A DNA stretch of 64,000 nucleotides from NCBI GenBank assembly GCA_015660885.1, contig JACTUB010000014.1, positions 22,012-86,011 on the forward strand, in the 5' to 3' direction. Source of the DNA: Methanoregulaceae archaeon (lineage in GTDB: Archaea; Halobacteriota; Methanomicrobia; Methanomicrobiales; Methanospirillaceae). Shown in pieces: positions 38,725 to 49,308 of the stretch (positions are counted from its first letter, which is position 1; every line of letters begins with the position of its first letter). A program made the translations under genes and the position numbers. The notes below the pieces were generated by a model, which was given only the letters and a program-made list of their open reading frames with translations, was not told where the DNA came from and did not search any database.

Positions 38725-39333
38725 TCAGTCAATGCGGGATATTTTGAAGAGCGAATAGACCGGGACTCCATCAATATCTTTGATGCCGCGCTTATCGAAT
38801 ATTACCCAGATTGCGACGGGTATTGCATTGTGTTTCTTCAAATATTTCACCACTTCCCGCATGGTATTACCCGAAGTTATCGTATCATCAACGATGATAC
38901 AATGCTCCCCACCGATTGCGGCAAAATTCCCGCTGATTGATCCCATCGGATGCTCACTCTGGTTCTGCTTTGACGGATGATAAATTGCAAGTTTTGCTGC
39001 TTCCTGCACTGCGATGACAGTCGCAAGAGGAACTCCGGACAGGGAAATACCAACTATAACTTCCGCAGCCGGCGATGAAATATTCTCATCAGGCTGGTCT
39101 CCATAGTACCTCTGGAGCAGCATCAACGCTGTTTCTTCGAGCAAAGGTGCGTGACTGCTGACAGCTGTCCAGTCGATGTGAACATCTTTTGGGGCTGCAG
39201 TACCTTTTGCCTGTGTAAGCAGCCATGTCACGGTTTCCATGGAAAGTGACAATTCATCCGCAATCTGACCCGGACTATGTCCTTCAGCAAGGAGCATCTT
39301 CGCCCGGTTGATCAGATCGTCTAGGGAAGACAT
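38725..39333 (-). CDS. Orotate phosphoribosyltransferase-like regulator (GfcR-like)
   Basis: Product of 202 residues: an N-terminal helix-turn-helix ([24 protein letters not shown]) fused to a PRTase domain with the PRPP loop [18 protein letters not shown]. This is the architecture of archaeal OPRT-like regulators such as haloarchaeal GfcR, a sugar-catabolism activator. Probably senses PRPP or a nucleotide rather than making OMP. Lies next to nob1 and prs, which supplies PRPP. Confidence 0.87.
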   Translation of the reverse strand: MSSLDDLINRAKMLLAEGHSPGQIADELSLSMETVTWLLTQAKGTAAPKDVHIDWTAVSSHAPLLEETALMLLQRYYGDQPDENISSPAAEVIVGISLSGVPLATVIAVQEAAKLAIYHPSKQNQSEHPMGSISGNFAAIGGEHCIIVDDTITSGNTMREVVKYLKKHNAIPVAIWVIFDKRGIKDIDGVPVYSLFKISRID

Positions 39334-39353
39334 GGAAAAAGATTCGCTGGCAT

Positions 39354-39809
39354 CTATTTAAGTTTTCTTTTAATTACCGAACCACAGATGAGACATTCCC
39401 CGTCATGGTCAAAATATCTGCCACAGCCACTGCAGCGATATTTCCAATGGATACGTTTCGCTTTCCGCTGGATAATAGGGGCGGTTTGCACACAGAGAAC
39501 ACCTGCGACGTTCTGGATGGAGAAGTCATCGGTAAAGATTACTGCTTCAAGATCGAGAGCCAGGGCAAGAATATCACAATCTGTAGCAGAAATAATACTG
39601 ATATCCCTGGTTTTTTTGGCCGCCGTTAATACCCGCTCCCTGCTCTTCGCACTCGGAGACATAATGTGCAATCCTTCAGCAGAAAACATCTCGAATCTGC
39701 CTTTCGACCGGATGTCAATCAGCTCATCGCAGACCGAAGGAGTCGTGTACAACTCGCCGGTAATCGGGCAATCCGAGAAAAAAAAACTGGAGTCAAGAAC
39801 GGCTTTCAT
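39354..39809 (-). CDS. nob1: Nob1-type PIN endonuclease (rRNA maturation)
   Basis: Product of 151 residues: a PIN domain ([33 protein letters not shown]) followed by a zinc ribbon ([10 protein letters not shown]...CLICGS). This two-domain layout marks Nob1, which cuts the 3' end of 16S rRNA precursor. Followed downstream by the OPRT-like regulator. Confidence 0.92.
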   Translation of the reverse strand: MKAVLDSSFFFSDCPITGELYTTPSVCDELIDIRSKGRFEMFSAEGLHIMSPSAKSRERVLTAAKKTRDISIISATDCDILALALDLEAVIFTDDFSIQNVAGVLCVQTAPIIQRKAKRIHWKYRCSGCGRYFDHDGECLICGSVIKRKLK

Positions 39810-39839
39810 AAACGGGAACCCGGGGAAGGAAAAAATAAA

Positions 39840-40712
39840 TCATTCTTTTTTGTTTTTTTCTGGATCGGATTTTTTAATAACACGGGCAATCTGGCTGGCA
39901 GCAGATATTTTACTGCATCCACGCTCTATGGTATCGCTGCAGACGACATCGCGGATTCCGGATGCCATGAGCCGGACATATGCCCCCCCGGTAAGCACTC
40001 CGTGTACACACACAGCAAATACATCTTTTGCACCCTGCTGGTAGAGCATGCCGGATGCAGTAGCAATTGTCCCGCCAGTTGAGATGATATCGTCGACGAT
40101 TACAACGGATCGCGAAGCAGCACATAATTGTTTGGGAGCCATCCTGACCTCCACTCCGCTAAGGCGGTTCTTTTCGAGATGATCAAAATCCCATCGTCCT
40201 GTAGATGCAACATGTTCCGCAAATGCAAGGGCCCCCTCATCAGGAGCAAGAATAAGGGGGTTGTCAAGATTTAAGGTTTTAATGTACGAACCGATGTCAT
40301 AGGCAAGGGTGATATTCCTTGCAGGCACTCCAAAATACCTGAGTATTTCTTTTTCATGAATATTGACGGTAATAATTTCTGAAACACCTCTGCTGAGTGC
40401 CTGTGCAATGGCTCGTGCGCTGACAGGCTCTCCCTGCCGGAACCGCTTGTCCTGTCGGGCATATCCCATATAGGGTAATACAAGCCGGTTTTTTGAACTG
40501 TCACACGCATCGATTATCAGGAGTAACTGAACGAGTGCATCATTATCCACCACACTTCCGACAATAATGGTTTCATCATCCAACTCTCTTGTGATAAGGT
40601 ATTGCTCCCCGTCAGGAAAACGGGAATATTTTACTTCAGTGACTGTTGTCTTCAGTACCTTGGCAAGGTTTGTGGCAAGTATTTGGGATTTTTCAGTGCA
40701 GATCACTTTCAT
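39840..40712 (-). CDS. prs: Ribose-phosphate pyrophosphokinase
   Basis: Makes PRPP from ribose 5-phosphate and ATP. The 290-residue product has SRFPDGEQYL, YMGYARQDKRF and the PRPP loop SVVIVDDIISTGGTI. Slightly shorter than bacterial Prs, as in archaea. Upstream of nob1 on the same strand; supplies PRPP for purF and the OPRT-like regulator. Confidence 0.96.
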   Translation of the reverse strand: MKVICTEKSQILATNLAKVLKTTVTEVKYSRFPDGEQYLITRELDDETIIVGSVVDNDALVQLLLIIDACDSSKNRLVLPYMGYARQDKRFRQGEPVSARAIAQALSRGVSEIITVNIHEKEILRYFGVPARNITLAYDIGSYIKTLNLDNPLILAPDEGALAFAEHVASTGRWDFDHLEKNRLSGVEVRMAPKQLCAASRSVVIVDDIISTGGTIATASGMLYQQGAKDVFAVCVHGVLTGGAYVRLMASGIRDVVCSDTIERGCSKISAASQIARVIKKSDPEKNKKE

Positions 40713-40929
40713 GGTATTCTTCCTAAAACCAAGGCTGGTGGTGGTTTTTCTTCAGGGATTTATTATGCAATATTAGGTATTGTAGTTTTTCGCATTATTC
40801 GAACCGGCCAGACCACCTCACTCAAGATGGAGTCCGATGTAATCAGCTGAAAGTACTTAAACTATCATGAAACAATTTATATGAAACCCCCAAAGGAAAA
40901 GTGGTATATCAAAAGAGGTATCTTCCGCA

Positions 40930-42873
40930 ATGGAAATTCCAGAACCATCATCACCGCAGCACGAGGAAACACAGCCTCAGAACATAAAGCAGGAGGTTGT
41001 GCATACTGAAGGCGTGATAGCGACATCGTCCGAGATTAAAGTGCCTGAGAAGCTTATTGATCAGGTAATCGGTCAGGAAAATGCGGTTGAAGTGATAAAA
41101 AAAGCTGCAGTCCAGCGCCGGCATGTCATGATGATAGGAAGTCCAGGTACCGGGAAATCGATGCTGGCCAAAGCCATGGCCGAGCTCCTCCCCAAAGAGG
41201 AGTTACAGGATATTCTTGCATACCCGAATTCTGATGATCCCAACAACCCGGTGATCAGAACTGTCAGCGGCGGGCGGGGCAAACAGATTGTTGCCGCCCA
41301 TAAAGCCGAAGCAAAGAAAAAAATCCAGTTCAGAAATACCCTGCTGATGCTCCTGTTAATAGGTATAATCGGCTATGCTTTCCTGACCTACCAGTGGCTT
41401 ATGGGGATTATTGCTGCTGCATTTGTCTTCATGGCGCTGAGGTACACTACGCCACGGGAAGAAGCGATGGTGCCCAAGCTTCTCGTGTCCAATGACACCA
41501 AAAACATAGCACCCTTTATTGACGGCACCGGTTCTCATGCGGGTGCATTGCTGGGCGATGTCCGGCATGATCCTTTCCAGAGTGGCGGACTTGAGACTCC
41601 GGCACATGACAGGGTCGAAGTAGGTGCGATTCACCGGGCGCATGGCGGGGTCCTTTTTATTGATGAGATCAACACCTTAACACCGCACTCCCAACAAAAC
41701 CTGCTCACCGCACTCCAGGAAGGTGAATTCCCCATTACCGGACAGAGTGAACGATCGAGCGGGGCGATGGTCAGGACCGAACCGGTTCCCTGCAGGTTCG
41801 TTATGGTGGCTGCCGGAAATCTTGATGCTATCCAGGGGATGCACCCGGCACTTCGTTCCCGTATCCGTGGCTATGGGTATGAAGTGTATATGTCTGAGAC
41901 CATGGAGGACACCCCGGAAAACCGGCAGAAATATATCCGGTTTATTGCGCAGGAAGTGAAGAATGACGGGAAGATACCCCATTTTGACCAGAGCGCTATC
42001 GATGAAATAATCCGTGAAGCCCGACGGCGTTCCAACCGGAAGGGGCACCTTACCCTGAAGTTAAGGGATATGGGCGGCCTTATCCGCGTTGCCGGGGATA
42101 TCGCACGCCAGGAAGGTGCAGGTATCGCTACAGCTGCGCATGTAATTACCGCAAAGCTGACCGCACGTTCTATTGAGGACCAGGTGTCCGATGAGTATAT
42201 CCGGAGAAGCAGGGAATATGAGCTCACGGTAATCGAAGGAACCCGTATTGGCCGGGTGAATGGTCTTGCCGTGATGGGAAGTGATTCCGGTTCCGTACTC
42301 CCCATTATGGCGGAAGTCACTCCCTCTCAGGGAGCAAGCGGGACCGTGATTGCAACAGGGATGCTCAAAGAGATTGCACAGGAATCGATCAAGAATGTAA
42401 GTGCGATATTGAAAAAATTCACCGGAAAAGATGTGAAAAATATCGATATCCATATCCAGTTCATCGGAACCTATGGCGGTGTTGAAGGAGATTCAGCGTC
42501 GATCAGTGTTGCTACTGCTGTCATCAGTGCCATCGAAGGTATACCCGTTAGGCAGGATGTCGCAATGACGGGGTCGCTCTCCGTTCGCGGCGATGTTCTC
42601 CCTGTTGGTGGTGTGACCTTTAAGATTGAAGCTGCAGTAAAGGCAGGTATCAAGACCGTTCTTATCCCGAGGGCAAATATCAATGATGTCCTGATTGAGG
42701 AGCGGTTCAAGCCTCTCGTTACGGTCATTCCCGTTGATACAATTAATGATGTACTCAAACTCGCGCTTGTCCCGGAGAACGCCGAAGGATTCCTTACCAA
42801 GCTGAAAAATATGGCGTTAAGGTCAACAGCGATGATCGTGGAAACCCCCGCGATCAATAAAACTGTGGCCTGA
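40930..42873 (+). CDS. lonB: Archaeal LonB membrane protease
   Basis: ATP-dependent protease of 647 residues. AAA+ part with Walker [11 protein letters not shown] (near residue 77) interrupted by two membrane helices ([29 protein letters not shown]), Walker [14 protein letters not shown], and a C-terminal Ser-Lys protease domain with [10 protein letters not shown] and the lysine in [14 protein letters not shown]. This layout is specific to archaeal LonB. Followed immediately by tldD. Confidence 0.96.
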   Translation: MEIPEPSSPQHEETQPQNIKQEVVHTEGVIATSSEIKVPEKLIDQVIGQENAVEVIKKAAVQRRHVMMIGSPGTGKSMLAKAMAELLPKEELQDILAYPNSDDPNNPVIRTVSGGRGKQIVAAHKAEAKKKIQFRNTLLMLLLIGIIGYAFLTYQWLMGIIAAAFVFMALRYTTPREEAMVPKLLVSNDTKNIAPFIDGTGSHAGALLGDVRHDPFQSGGLETPAHDRVEVGAIHRAHGGVLFIDEINTLTPHSQQNLLTALQEGEFPITGQSERSSGAMVRTEPVPCRFVMVAAGNLDAIQGMHPALRSRIRGYGYEVYMSETMEDTPENRQKYIRFIAQEVKNDGKIPHFDQSAIDEIIREARRRSNRKGHLTLKLRDMGGLIRVAGDIARQEGAGIATAAHVITAKLTARSIEDQVSDEYIRRSREYELTVIEGTRIGRVNGLAVMGSDSGSVLPIMAEVTPSQGASGTVIATGMLKEIAQESIKNVSAILKKFTGKDVKNIDIHIQFIGTYGGVEGDSASISVATAVISAIEGIPVRQDVAMTGSLSVRGDVLPVGGVTFKIEAAVKAGIKTVLIPRANINDVLIEERFKPLVTVIPVDTINDVLKLALVPENAEGFLTKLKNMALRSTAMIVETPAINKTVA

Positions 42874-44214
42874 GTGCAATCAATGCAAGGAGTTCATTAT
42901 TATGATCTGCGGCAAGTGACCGGGCAGGTCACCCATATCGATATCGATAATGGCGTGGTGGAATCTGCCGGGACATCCTTTTTCAATAAAGCCGTTATCC
43001 GAGTCCTTAATAAAACCGGATGGGGGGTCATCCAAATCGATAATTATACTCCCTGTCACGGTAAGAAATTTGACATTCTTCTCCGGTCCGCATGCAGACT
43101 GGCCCGGGTAACTCAGGGAAATGTTATCCTTGGTGATGTTCCGCACGGTATTCTTACTATCCCGTCTCTGAAAGAAGACCCCCGTAGTGTGGATATCGAA
43201 GAGAAATCAGCATTGCTTTCTGGCATCGAACAGGCTGCGGTGTACCCTTCTGTAGTGAACAGGAGAGCAAATTACATCGAAAAAATTGAAAATGTTCATT
43301 TCACTGACAGTTCCGAGAATGAATATTCCTATGAGATGAGCCGTTCCGGGTTTAATGTGCTGGCAGTTGCTTCAAGGAATGGAAATGTCCAGATGGGATA
43401 TGAGCGTGAACATTCGATTCGCGGATTCAACCTCCGGCACCAGCAGGCTCTTGGAAAAAAAGCAGCCAAAATTGCAGTCGCGCTCCTTGATGCCGGGGCT
43501 GCAAAAGGCGGAAAAATGCGAGCGGTGCTTGACCCGGAATTGGCGGGTGTATTTGCACATGAAGCGGTTGGGCATGCAAGTGAAGGCGATCTGGTCCAGG
43601 AAGGCAATTCGGTTCTGAAGGGGAAAACCGGACAGAAGATCGGGAATGAAAACCTGACTATTATCGATGATCCCGGGATCCATGAGTTCGGTTTTGATCC
43701 GGTCGATGCTGAAGGTGTGGCGGTGCTGAGGACAGAAATAATAAAAAAAGGCATAATTAACGCATATCTCCACAATCGTGAAACCCTTTCATCGGTGGGA
43801 AACGGTGTTGCCGGTCACGCGCGAGCGATGCCCGGTGAACCTCCTCTGGTAAGGATGAGCAACACTTTCATTGAAGCCGGGGATGCAACGGAACACGAGA
43901 TCTTTGAAGAATGCCGGAACGGAATCTTCCTCAGAGGTTCGCGTGGTGGCCAGGTCGATCCCGGGCGGGGCATATTTCAGTTCAATGCAGAGTATGGTTA
44001 CCTGGTTGAAAACGGGGAGTGTACAAAAATGGTGAAGGATGTCTCGTTATCAGGAGAAATCCTTGCAACGCTTCACGGAATTGCACTATGCGGTAACAAA
44101 CGTTCCATGAGTCCGGGATATTGCGGGAAAGGGGGTCAGAGTGTTCCGGTGAGCGACGGGGCACCCCATATACTCTTGTGCGACGCGGTGGTTGGTGGCA
44201 GTGGCGTGGATTGA
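42874..44214 (+). CDS. tldD: TldD metalloprotease subunit
   Basis: Product of 446 residues with the zinc motif HEAVGHASEGD (HExxxH type) and the family stretches GGKMRAVLDPE, GSRGGQVDPGRG and SPGYCGKGGQ. TldD/TldE pairs cleave unfolded peptides and mature some RiPPs. GTG at 42874 directly follows the lonB stop; ATG at 42883 is an alternative. Overlaps the next gene by 23 bases. Linked here to LonB, which suggests a peptide-clearance operon (inference). Confidence 0.93.
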   Translation: MQSMQGVHYYDLRQVTGQVTHIDIDNGVVESAGTSFFNKAVIRVLNKTGWGVIQIDNYTPCHGKKFDILLRSACRLARVTQGNVILGDVPHGILTIPSLKEDPRSVDIEEKSALLSGIEQAAVYPSVVNRRANYIEKIENVHFTDSSENEYSYEMSRSGFNVLAVASRNGNVQMGYEREHSIRGFNLRHQQALGKKAAKIAVALLDAGAAKGGKMRAVLDPELAGVFAHEAVGHASEGDLVQEGNSVLKGKTGQKIGNENLTIIDDPGIHEFGFDPVDAEGVAVLRTEIIKKGIINAYLHNRETLSSVGNGVAGHARAMPGEPPLVRMSNTFIEAGDATEHEIFEECRNGIFLRGSRGGQVDPGRGIFQFNAEYGYLVENGECTKMVKDVSLSGEILATLHGIALCGNKRSMSPGYCGKGGQSVPVSDGAPHILLCDAVVGGSGVD

Positions 44215-45487
44215 TCAACTCATACATGAAGCGCAAAAAGCGGTTGACGAGGTTGAGGTCTTTTATGTCGAGGGGATATCGATCTCTGCCGAGCTGAAAC
44301 AAAAAAAAGTAAACCTCGCAACAACATCGAAGGATTGCGGGTTAGGCATCCGTACTGTTCATAATGGAAAAATCGGGTCATCGAGCACAAACAATCCTGA
44401 TCAGTGGCGGGTATGCCTGAATGCGGCTATTGCCAGTGGAAAACTTGCGACACCGCAGACTTGGGAAGGACTGCCAGCTCCCATCCCTCTTTCCCGGACA
44501 CCCCTTTCATTTGACGCCTCCTTGGAAGTCAAACCAGCGGTTGTTATGGATCTGATCGAAAAAATGCTGACTGGAGCGGAAGAACACCCGGCCGAAGTAG
44601 CAGCTGGTTCAGCCTCACTCTCTTCTGCTACGGTGACACTGGCGAACAGCAAGGGAATCCGATATACTGATCAGCATACCGGGGTCTCTCTCGCACTGGA
44701 AGCAATTCATAATCAGTCTACAGGTTATGAATTCGATCATTCGTCGTTCATGAACAAGGTGGATCCGTCAGCTGTCGGGGAAAGGGCGACATTCTTTGCC
44801 ATGGAATCGGATAATGGGACAGATATTGTCTCCGGTGAATATGATATACTCCTCTCACCTCTGGCGTATGGAGAACTGCTGGGGAATGTTTTTATCCCTG
44901 CACTGAGTGGACGAAATGTTCACGCAGGACGATCCCGGCTTGGGCAATCCCTCGGTGAATCTGTTATCGATTCACAGATTACGATGTATGACGACCCTCT
45001 GATAAAAAAAGCAAACGGGAGTGTGCGGTGGGATGCTGAGGGCACACCTGCACGCCGTGTCGATTTTATCAGAGATGGAATTCTTGAGACTTTTGCTTAT
45101 GATCTTAAAACTGCGTACCGTTTTGGTAAAACAAGTACCGGGAATGCGGTCCGGGGCGGGTTTGGAGGCTTGCCCTCGATAGGACATCATAATTTCGTTG
45201 TCGACGGAAAACGAAGGAAGATAGCTGATGAACGCGTTGTATATGTCCATAATGTGGTAGGTGCGCACACAGCAAACCCTATGAGTGGTGAATTCTCCGT
45301 TGAACTCTCCAATGCATTCTGGATGGAGGGTGGTGAGTACGATACGCCAATCCGGAGTGCAATGCTTTCAGGAAATGTGTTTGATATGCATCAAAGAATA
45401 TCAGGACTGAGTAAAGAATCCCGGGCTCTTGGATCTTTGATACTGCCTTCGATAAAAATAAATAAGCAGCGTATTATTGGTAAATAG
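44192..45487 (+). CDS. pmbA: TldE/PmbA metalloprotease partner
   Basis: Product of 431 residues, homologous to TldD but without the zinc motif, as expected of TldE/PmbA. Motifs DILLSPLAYGELLGNVF, GRSRLGQSLGES and the C-terminal GEFSVELSNAFWMEGGE. TTG at 44192 or GTG at 44195/44201 are possible starts inside the end of tldD; the overlap suggests translational coupling and heteromer assembly. Confidence 0.92.
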   Translation: MVAVAWIDQLIHEAQKAVDEVEVFYVEGISISAELKQKKVNLATTSKDCGLGIRTVHNGKIGSSSTNNPDQWRVCLNAAIASGKLATPQTWEGLPAPIPLSRTPLSFDASLEVKPAVVMDLIEKMLTGAEEHPAEVAAGSASLSSATVTLANSKGIRYTDQHTGVSLALEAIHNQSTGYEFDHSSFMNKVDPSAVGERATFFAMESDNGTDIVSGEYDILLSPLAYGELLGNVFIPALSGRNVHAGRSRLGQSLGESVIDSQITMYDDPLIKKANGSVRWDAEGTPARRVDFIRDGILETFAYDLKTAYRFGKTSTGNAVRGGFGGLPSIGHHNFVVDGKRRKIADERVVYVHNVVGAHTANPMSGEFSVELSNAFWMEGGEYDTPIRSAMLSGNVFDMHQRISGLSKESRALGSLILPSIKINKQRIIGK

Positions 45488-45495
45488 GGAAAAAA

Positions 45496-45759
45496 ATGAG
45501 TGACGTGCTGGTTTCCCTGCTTCTTGTTGTGGCAATTATTGCAATTGTATATTTTCTTGTAAAAAAATTCTCAGTTCTTGTAATAAACGCTATTGTGGGA
45601 CTGATAGTATTATTCATCCTGAATTTTCTTCATGTCATGCAATGGGTGGGTAAACCAGATCTTGGATACAGCATCGCAACAATAATTATTTGCGCAGTCG
45701 GCGGACTCCCGGGTATCTGCATCCTTGTCTTGCTTAATATTCTTGGGATTACAATTTGA
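45496..45759 (+). CDS. BofA-like membrane protein
   Basis: Product of 87 residues with three hydrophobic segments and the ending GGLPGICILVLLNILGITI typical of the BofA family (named for inhibition of pro-sigmaK processing in Bacillus). Archaeal members have no sigma factor to control, so function is unknown. Nine bases after pmbA, probably in the same transcript as lonB-tldD-pmbA. Confidence 0.82.
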   Translation: MSDVLVSLLLVVAIIAIVYFLVKKFSVLVINAIVGLIVLFILNFLHVMQWVGKPDLGYSIATIIICAVGGLPGICILVLLNILGITI

Positions 45760-46015
45760 AAAAATTTTTATAGACATCTGCCCCAGAATAAAATTCAACT
45801 TTTTCCGTCGATATGCCGTGTTTAAATTTCAGGTAGGTGAAGACATCCCCGTGTTGACCGATTCTGGAGCAAAATTAGACCCTTGCCCGCTCGTGAGGCC
45901 GGACACGGACAAAGCAGATTCCCCACTGGCAAAATATTCGATGAGACCGGGGGCAAACAAGATATGAGATAGAATTAAATAATGACGCAGAGATTCCGTA
46001 GTGAGGTGATTGTGG

Positions 46016-46171
46016 ATGTGCACCGTTGGTGGACCGGTTGATATCGATATCCCTCCCGACAGGGTAAAGGGAAAGGATTACCGCTGCAATGATTGCAGTG
46101 AGCGATTCAAAGGTATTGGTAAAAAACCCATTTGTCCCAGCTGCCAATCAGATAACGTGGCTGAGGTATGA
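46016..46171 (+). CDS. Small zinc-ribbon protein (51 aa)
   Basis: Product of 51 residues: MCTVGGPVDIDIPPDRVKGK followed by a two-CxxC ribbon (DYRCNDCSERFKGIGKKPICPSCQSDN). Stop overlaps the next gene's start by ATGA, supporting translation. Rubredoxin-like or rubber-band ribbon; partner is presumably the coupled downstream protein. Confidence 0.8.
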   Translation: MCTVGGPVDIDIPPDRVKGKDYRCNDCSERFKGIGKKPICPSCQSDNVAEV

Positions 46172-46641
46172 ATTATTTCCCTGATGATGAATTGCTGCTC
46201 ATAAGAGGGAAATATTCTTTTTTACTCGTGTCAAGAGTAAAGAACGGATTCGGGCTTTACATCGAGGCCTCCCATGATGAATACTGTCAGGGTGTCGATG
46301 CCGGTGACCTTATTGTAGTTTCAGCTCCGGAAGGCGGGGCTATCGAACCTGCACTGATGCTCATTGATCTTGTGAGGACCTTTCATGTGCCATTATTAGT
46401 GTTGCCGAAAGACCATCCCGGATCGCGGCGGATTTCTTATGTCGTATCAGTCGGACCGGAAATTTTTACCAGCTGTTTGATACGGAGGGGGACGCATCCG
46501 GAACAGAACCTTATCTGTTCGAGCGATGAGCTTGCAGGTATCACCCTGAAGGGGAGCGGGCAGAATGTCGATATATCCCCTCTGCCTGATGGAATATCCC
46601 TCCGGAAAATGAAATACGAAATAAGAACGGAATTTTCCTGA
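46168..46641 (+). CDS. Conserved hypothetical protein, coupled to zinc ribbon
   Basis: Product of 157 residues with an alternating beta/alpha pattern (LLLIRGKYSFLLVSRV, GVDAGDLIVVSAPEGGAIEPALMLIDLVRTF, VPLLVLPKDHPGSRR). I do not recognise the family. No membrane segment or signal. Start overlaps the zinc-ribbon gene; it ends 113 bases before the ATP synthase operon. Confidence 0.8.
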   Translation: MNYFPDDELLLIRGKYSFLLVSRVKNGFGLYIEASHDEYCQGVDAGDLIVVSAPEGGAIEPALMLIDLVRTFHVPLLVLPKDHPGSRRISYVVSVGPEIFTSCLIRRGTHPEQNLICSSDELAGITLKGSGQNVDISPLPDGISLRKMKYEIRTEFS

Positions 46642-46754
46642 AATTGCCCATTTCTTAAGGAATTCATCTTCGTTTAATAATCTTTCGAGCGTAAATAACA
46701 ATACATATATTGTTTTTTTCACCAATTATTGTACTGCCGTGAGAGGAGGGTTGG

Positions 46755-47084
46755 ATGAAGACTGAGGTCCTACGAGACATCAAAAAAACAGAAGAAGAAT
46801 ACCAAAAAACAATCAGTGCGGCACAGGAAGAGAAGAAGCACAGGCATTCTCAGGCTGAGCTGGAAGCTGATAATCTGGTTACAAAAGCGCAAAGCAATGC
46901 TGAACAATACAAAAAGCTGAAACTGGAAGAGGCACAACGCAAGGCGGCACTTAAGCACGCCGAAATCATAAAAAGTGGCAATCAGCGTGCTGCGGCAATA
47001 CGAGAAAAAGGTTCAAAGAACCTTTCAAAAGCAGTGCAGCTGCTGGTCTTGCGGTTTAAGGAGCAGCTGCATGTTAAAGCCTGA
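46755..47084 (+). CDS. atpH: A-type ATP synthase subunit H
   Basis: Product of 109 residues, almost wholly a charged coiled coil (KTEEEYQKTISAAQEEKKHRHSQAELEADNL), as expected of the peripheral-stalk subunit H that pairs with subunit E. First gene of the operon; GAGGAGGGTT lies just before the start. Overlaps atpI by 14 bases. Confidence 0.9.
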   Translation: MKTEVLRDIKKTEEEYQKTISAAQEEKKHRHSQAELEADNLVTKAQSNAEQYKKLKLEEAQRKAALKHAEIIKSGNQRAAAIREKGSKNLSKAVQLLVLRFKEQLHVKA

Positions 47085-49044
47085 GCAGATGAGTAGGCTA
47101 CTGATTGTCGCTTCAAAGGATCAGATGGCTCCTGTTGTTACCGAGCTCTATCGCCATAACCTGTTTCATATTGAAGACTACGTTGAAGCGGGAGCGGAGG
47201 GTTATGAGGGCTTTAAGATTGGTTCACCACTTCCAGGAGCAACCGAAGCATCCGGTGATCTTGTCAAGATACGTGCGATAGAGAATGCGTTTTCCATCCG
47301 CAGCGAGGATTTTGAAGTAAAGCAGCGACGCAAACAGTCAGGACTTCAGGTCCTGATCGAACACGAACTCCCTGCCATCGAGCAAGAGGTTGAAGGACTC
47401 ACCGTAAACCGTTCGAAACTCGAAACAAAATTAAAAGAGTATGAACAAAAGATTGCTGAGCTCACTCCCTTCACCGGGATTCCCGGCGATCTCGATTTGT
47501 ATCGTGGGTATTCGAGGCTTGTCGTTTTTGCCGGGTATGTTGAAAAAGAGGTCTCGCTTTCCGTACCCCATGAAATGTTCTTTTCGAAAGGTAAAGGCAG
47601 ACATTTCACGGTCGTGATTGCTGCGGTCGAGCAACGAAGTGTGGTTGAAGGAGCGTTGCAGGAAGCGGGGTACCAGGCAGTCCCGATCCCTGATGAGTCC
47701 GGGGTTCCTCAGGAGCGTATTTCCTTTTATTCATCGCAGATCACGCTCATTAAAAAGGAGATTGAGGATATCAACCAGAAACTGGATGCGATAAAAGAGA
47801 AACATGCCGATTTCCTTGTTGCATGCGAGGAGATTTTAAAAGTTCAGGTTGATCAGACAGAAGCACCACTGAGGTTTGCAACGACAAACGAGACGTTCGT
47901 TGCGGAAGGCTGGGTTCCCACCAACCGGGTTGATGCCGTTAGTGATTCGCTTACCAATGTGACCGGTGGGAAAATCTTTATCACCGTATTGCCAATCGAC
48001 CTTGAACATGATGTTGTTCCCGTAGAGTATGACAACCCGTCGTTTGCTAAACCGACGCAGATGCTCATGGACGTATACTCCCGCCCGAAGTACGCAGAAC
48101 TCGACCCGACGCTCATACTCTCTATCATGTTTCCCCTCTTTTTTGGGCTGATTCTGGGTGATGTGGGGTACGGGTTACTGCTCCTTGGCATGTGTTTAGT
48201 GCTTCGGAAGTACCTGAAGGTTGACGACGGTGCACAACTGCTTACTGTACTACGGAATGCAAGTTTCTCAAGTATCCTCTTTGGTCTGCTCTATAGTGAA
48301 TTTCTGGGATTTGAATTACCGTGGAAGCCTATCATGTTCAGCCGGCACCTGAAGATAGGTGGTGGAGAAGCCGGTGGACAAGGACCAGCAATACCAGAAT
48401 TAATGATGTTGGCAATATGGATTGGTATCCTGCATATCACGCTCGGGCGTATTCTCGGGATGATAAACCACGCACGCCAGGATCATGGGGATCACCGGAT
48501 CAAAGCGGTTATGGCAAACTTCGGCTGGCTTGCAGTGATGTGGGGGCTTCTCATCGTGATATGGACGATCGCCGCACTGCCTCTTATGCCAGACCTGACT
48601 TCATTACCAAAGATATTCATAAACCTGAATGCTGCAGCAATCGTCGGGGCTGTACTGCTGGTTACCGGAGTAATCCTTATTGCACGGGATTCCGCACTTG
48701 AGATTGTCGAACTTCCGACGATTATCAGCCACGTGCTCTCGTATGCACGTATTGTAGCTGTGGGACTTTCTTCAGTGGCAATCGCCATGGTCGTTAACTT
48801 TATCGCGATTGGCATGCTGATAAGTCCCCAGCTTGAGCATATCACGGTAGTGGGAGTGCTCTTTATTATTATGGGTGTTGTTGTTTTCCTGATAGGGCAT
48901 GCGTTGAACATGGCGCTTGGCATTCTCGGAGGCGGCCTGCACTCAATCAGGTTGCATTATGTCGAATTCTTCACCAAATTCTATAAGGGTGGAGGCAAGA
49001 AGTACAGTCCGTTTGGATATAAAAGAAGATTTACGGAGGATTAA
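47071..49044 (+). CDS. atpI: A-type ATP synthase subunit I (membrane a-like)
   Basis: Product of 657 residues: soluble N-terminal half with helices linking to the stalk, then seven or eight membrane segments (from about residue 350: LILSIMFPLFFGLILGDVGYG), ending LSYARIVAVGLSSVAIAMVV, which holds the essential channel arginine. It forms the ion half-channels beside the c ring. Start at 47071 has AAGGAG; upstream open frame to 46975 is inside atpH. Confidence 0.95.
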   Translation: MLKPEQMSRLLIVASKDQMAPVVTELYRHNLFHIEDYVEAGAEGYEGFKIGSPLPGATEASGDLVKIRAIENAFSIRSEDFEVKQRRKQSGLQVLIEHELPAIEQEVEGLTVNRSKLETKLKEYEQKIAELTPFTGIPGDLDLYRGYSRLVVFAGYVEKEVSLSVPHEMFFSKGKGRHFTVVIAAVEQRSVVEGALQEAGYQAVPIPDESGVPQERISFYSSQITLIKKEIEDINQKLDAIKEKHADFLVACEEILKVQVDQTEAPLRFATTNETFVAEGWVPTNRVDAVSDSLTNVTGGKIFITVLPIDLEHDVVPVEYDNPSFAKPTQMLMDVYSRPKYAELDPTLILSIMFPLFFGLILGDVGYGLLLLGMCLVLRKYLKVDDGAQLLTVLRNASFSSILFGLLYSEFLGFELPWKPIMFSRHLKIGGGEAGGQGPAIPELMMLAIWIGILHITLGRILGMINHARQDHGDHRIKAVMANFGWLAVMWGLLIVIWTIAALPLMPDLTSLPKIFINLNAAAIVGAVLLVTGVILIARDSALEIVELPTIISHVLSYARIVAVGLSSVAIAMVVNFIAIGMLISPQLEHITVVGVLFIIMGVVVFLIGHALNMALGILGGGLHSIRLHYVEFFTKFYKGGGKKYSPFGYKRRFTED

Positions 49045-49046
49045 AA

Positions 49047-49295
49047 ATGGTAGATGTAAACATGACACTTGAAATGGTTCAGGCATCGCAGGTTGGAATG
49101 AAAGCGATTGGCGCAGGCATCGCAGTCGGTCTCACCGGCATCGGTGCGGGCGTTGCCGAAATGGCAATTGGTTCTGCAGCAGTCGGTGCAACTGCTGAGA
49201 ACAAGGATGTTTTCGGGCTTGTCCTGCTCCTTACGGTCATTCCGGAAACAATCGTCATTTTCGGACTGGTCGTCGGTCTTCTGCTGTTGTTCTAA
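49047..49295 (+). CDS. atpK: A-type ATP synthase subunit K (proteolipid c)
   Basis: Proteolipid of 82 residues with two membrane helices. The ion-binding carboxylate is Glu67 in VIPETIVIFG with Thr68 beside it. Helix 1 (GAGIAVGLTGIGAGVAEMAIG) lacks the glutamine seen in typical Na+-binding rotors, so ion specificity is open. Two bases after atpI. Confidence 0.95.
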   Translation: MVDVNMTLEMVQASQVGMKAIGAGIAVGLTGIGAGVAEMAIGSAAVGATAENKDVFGLVLLLTVIPETIVIFGLVVGLLLLF

Positions 49296-49308
49296 ATCGG
49301 GGCAGACA

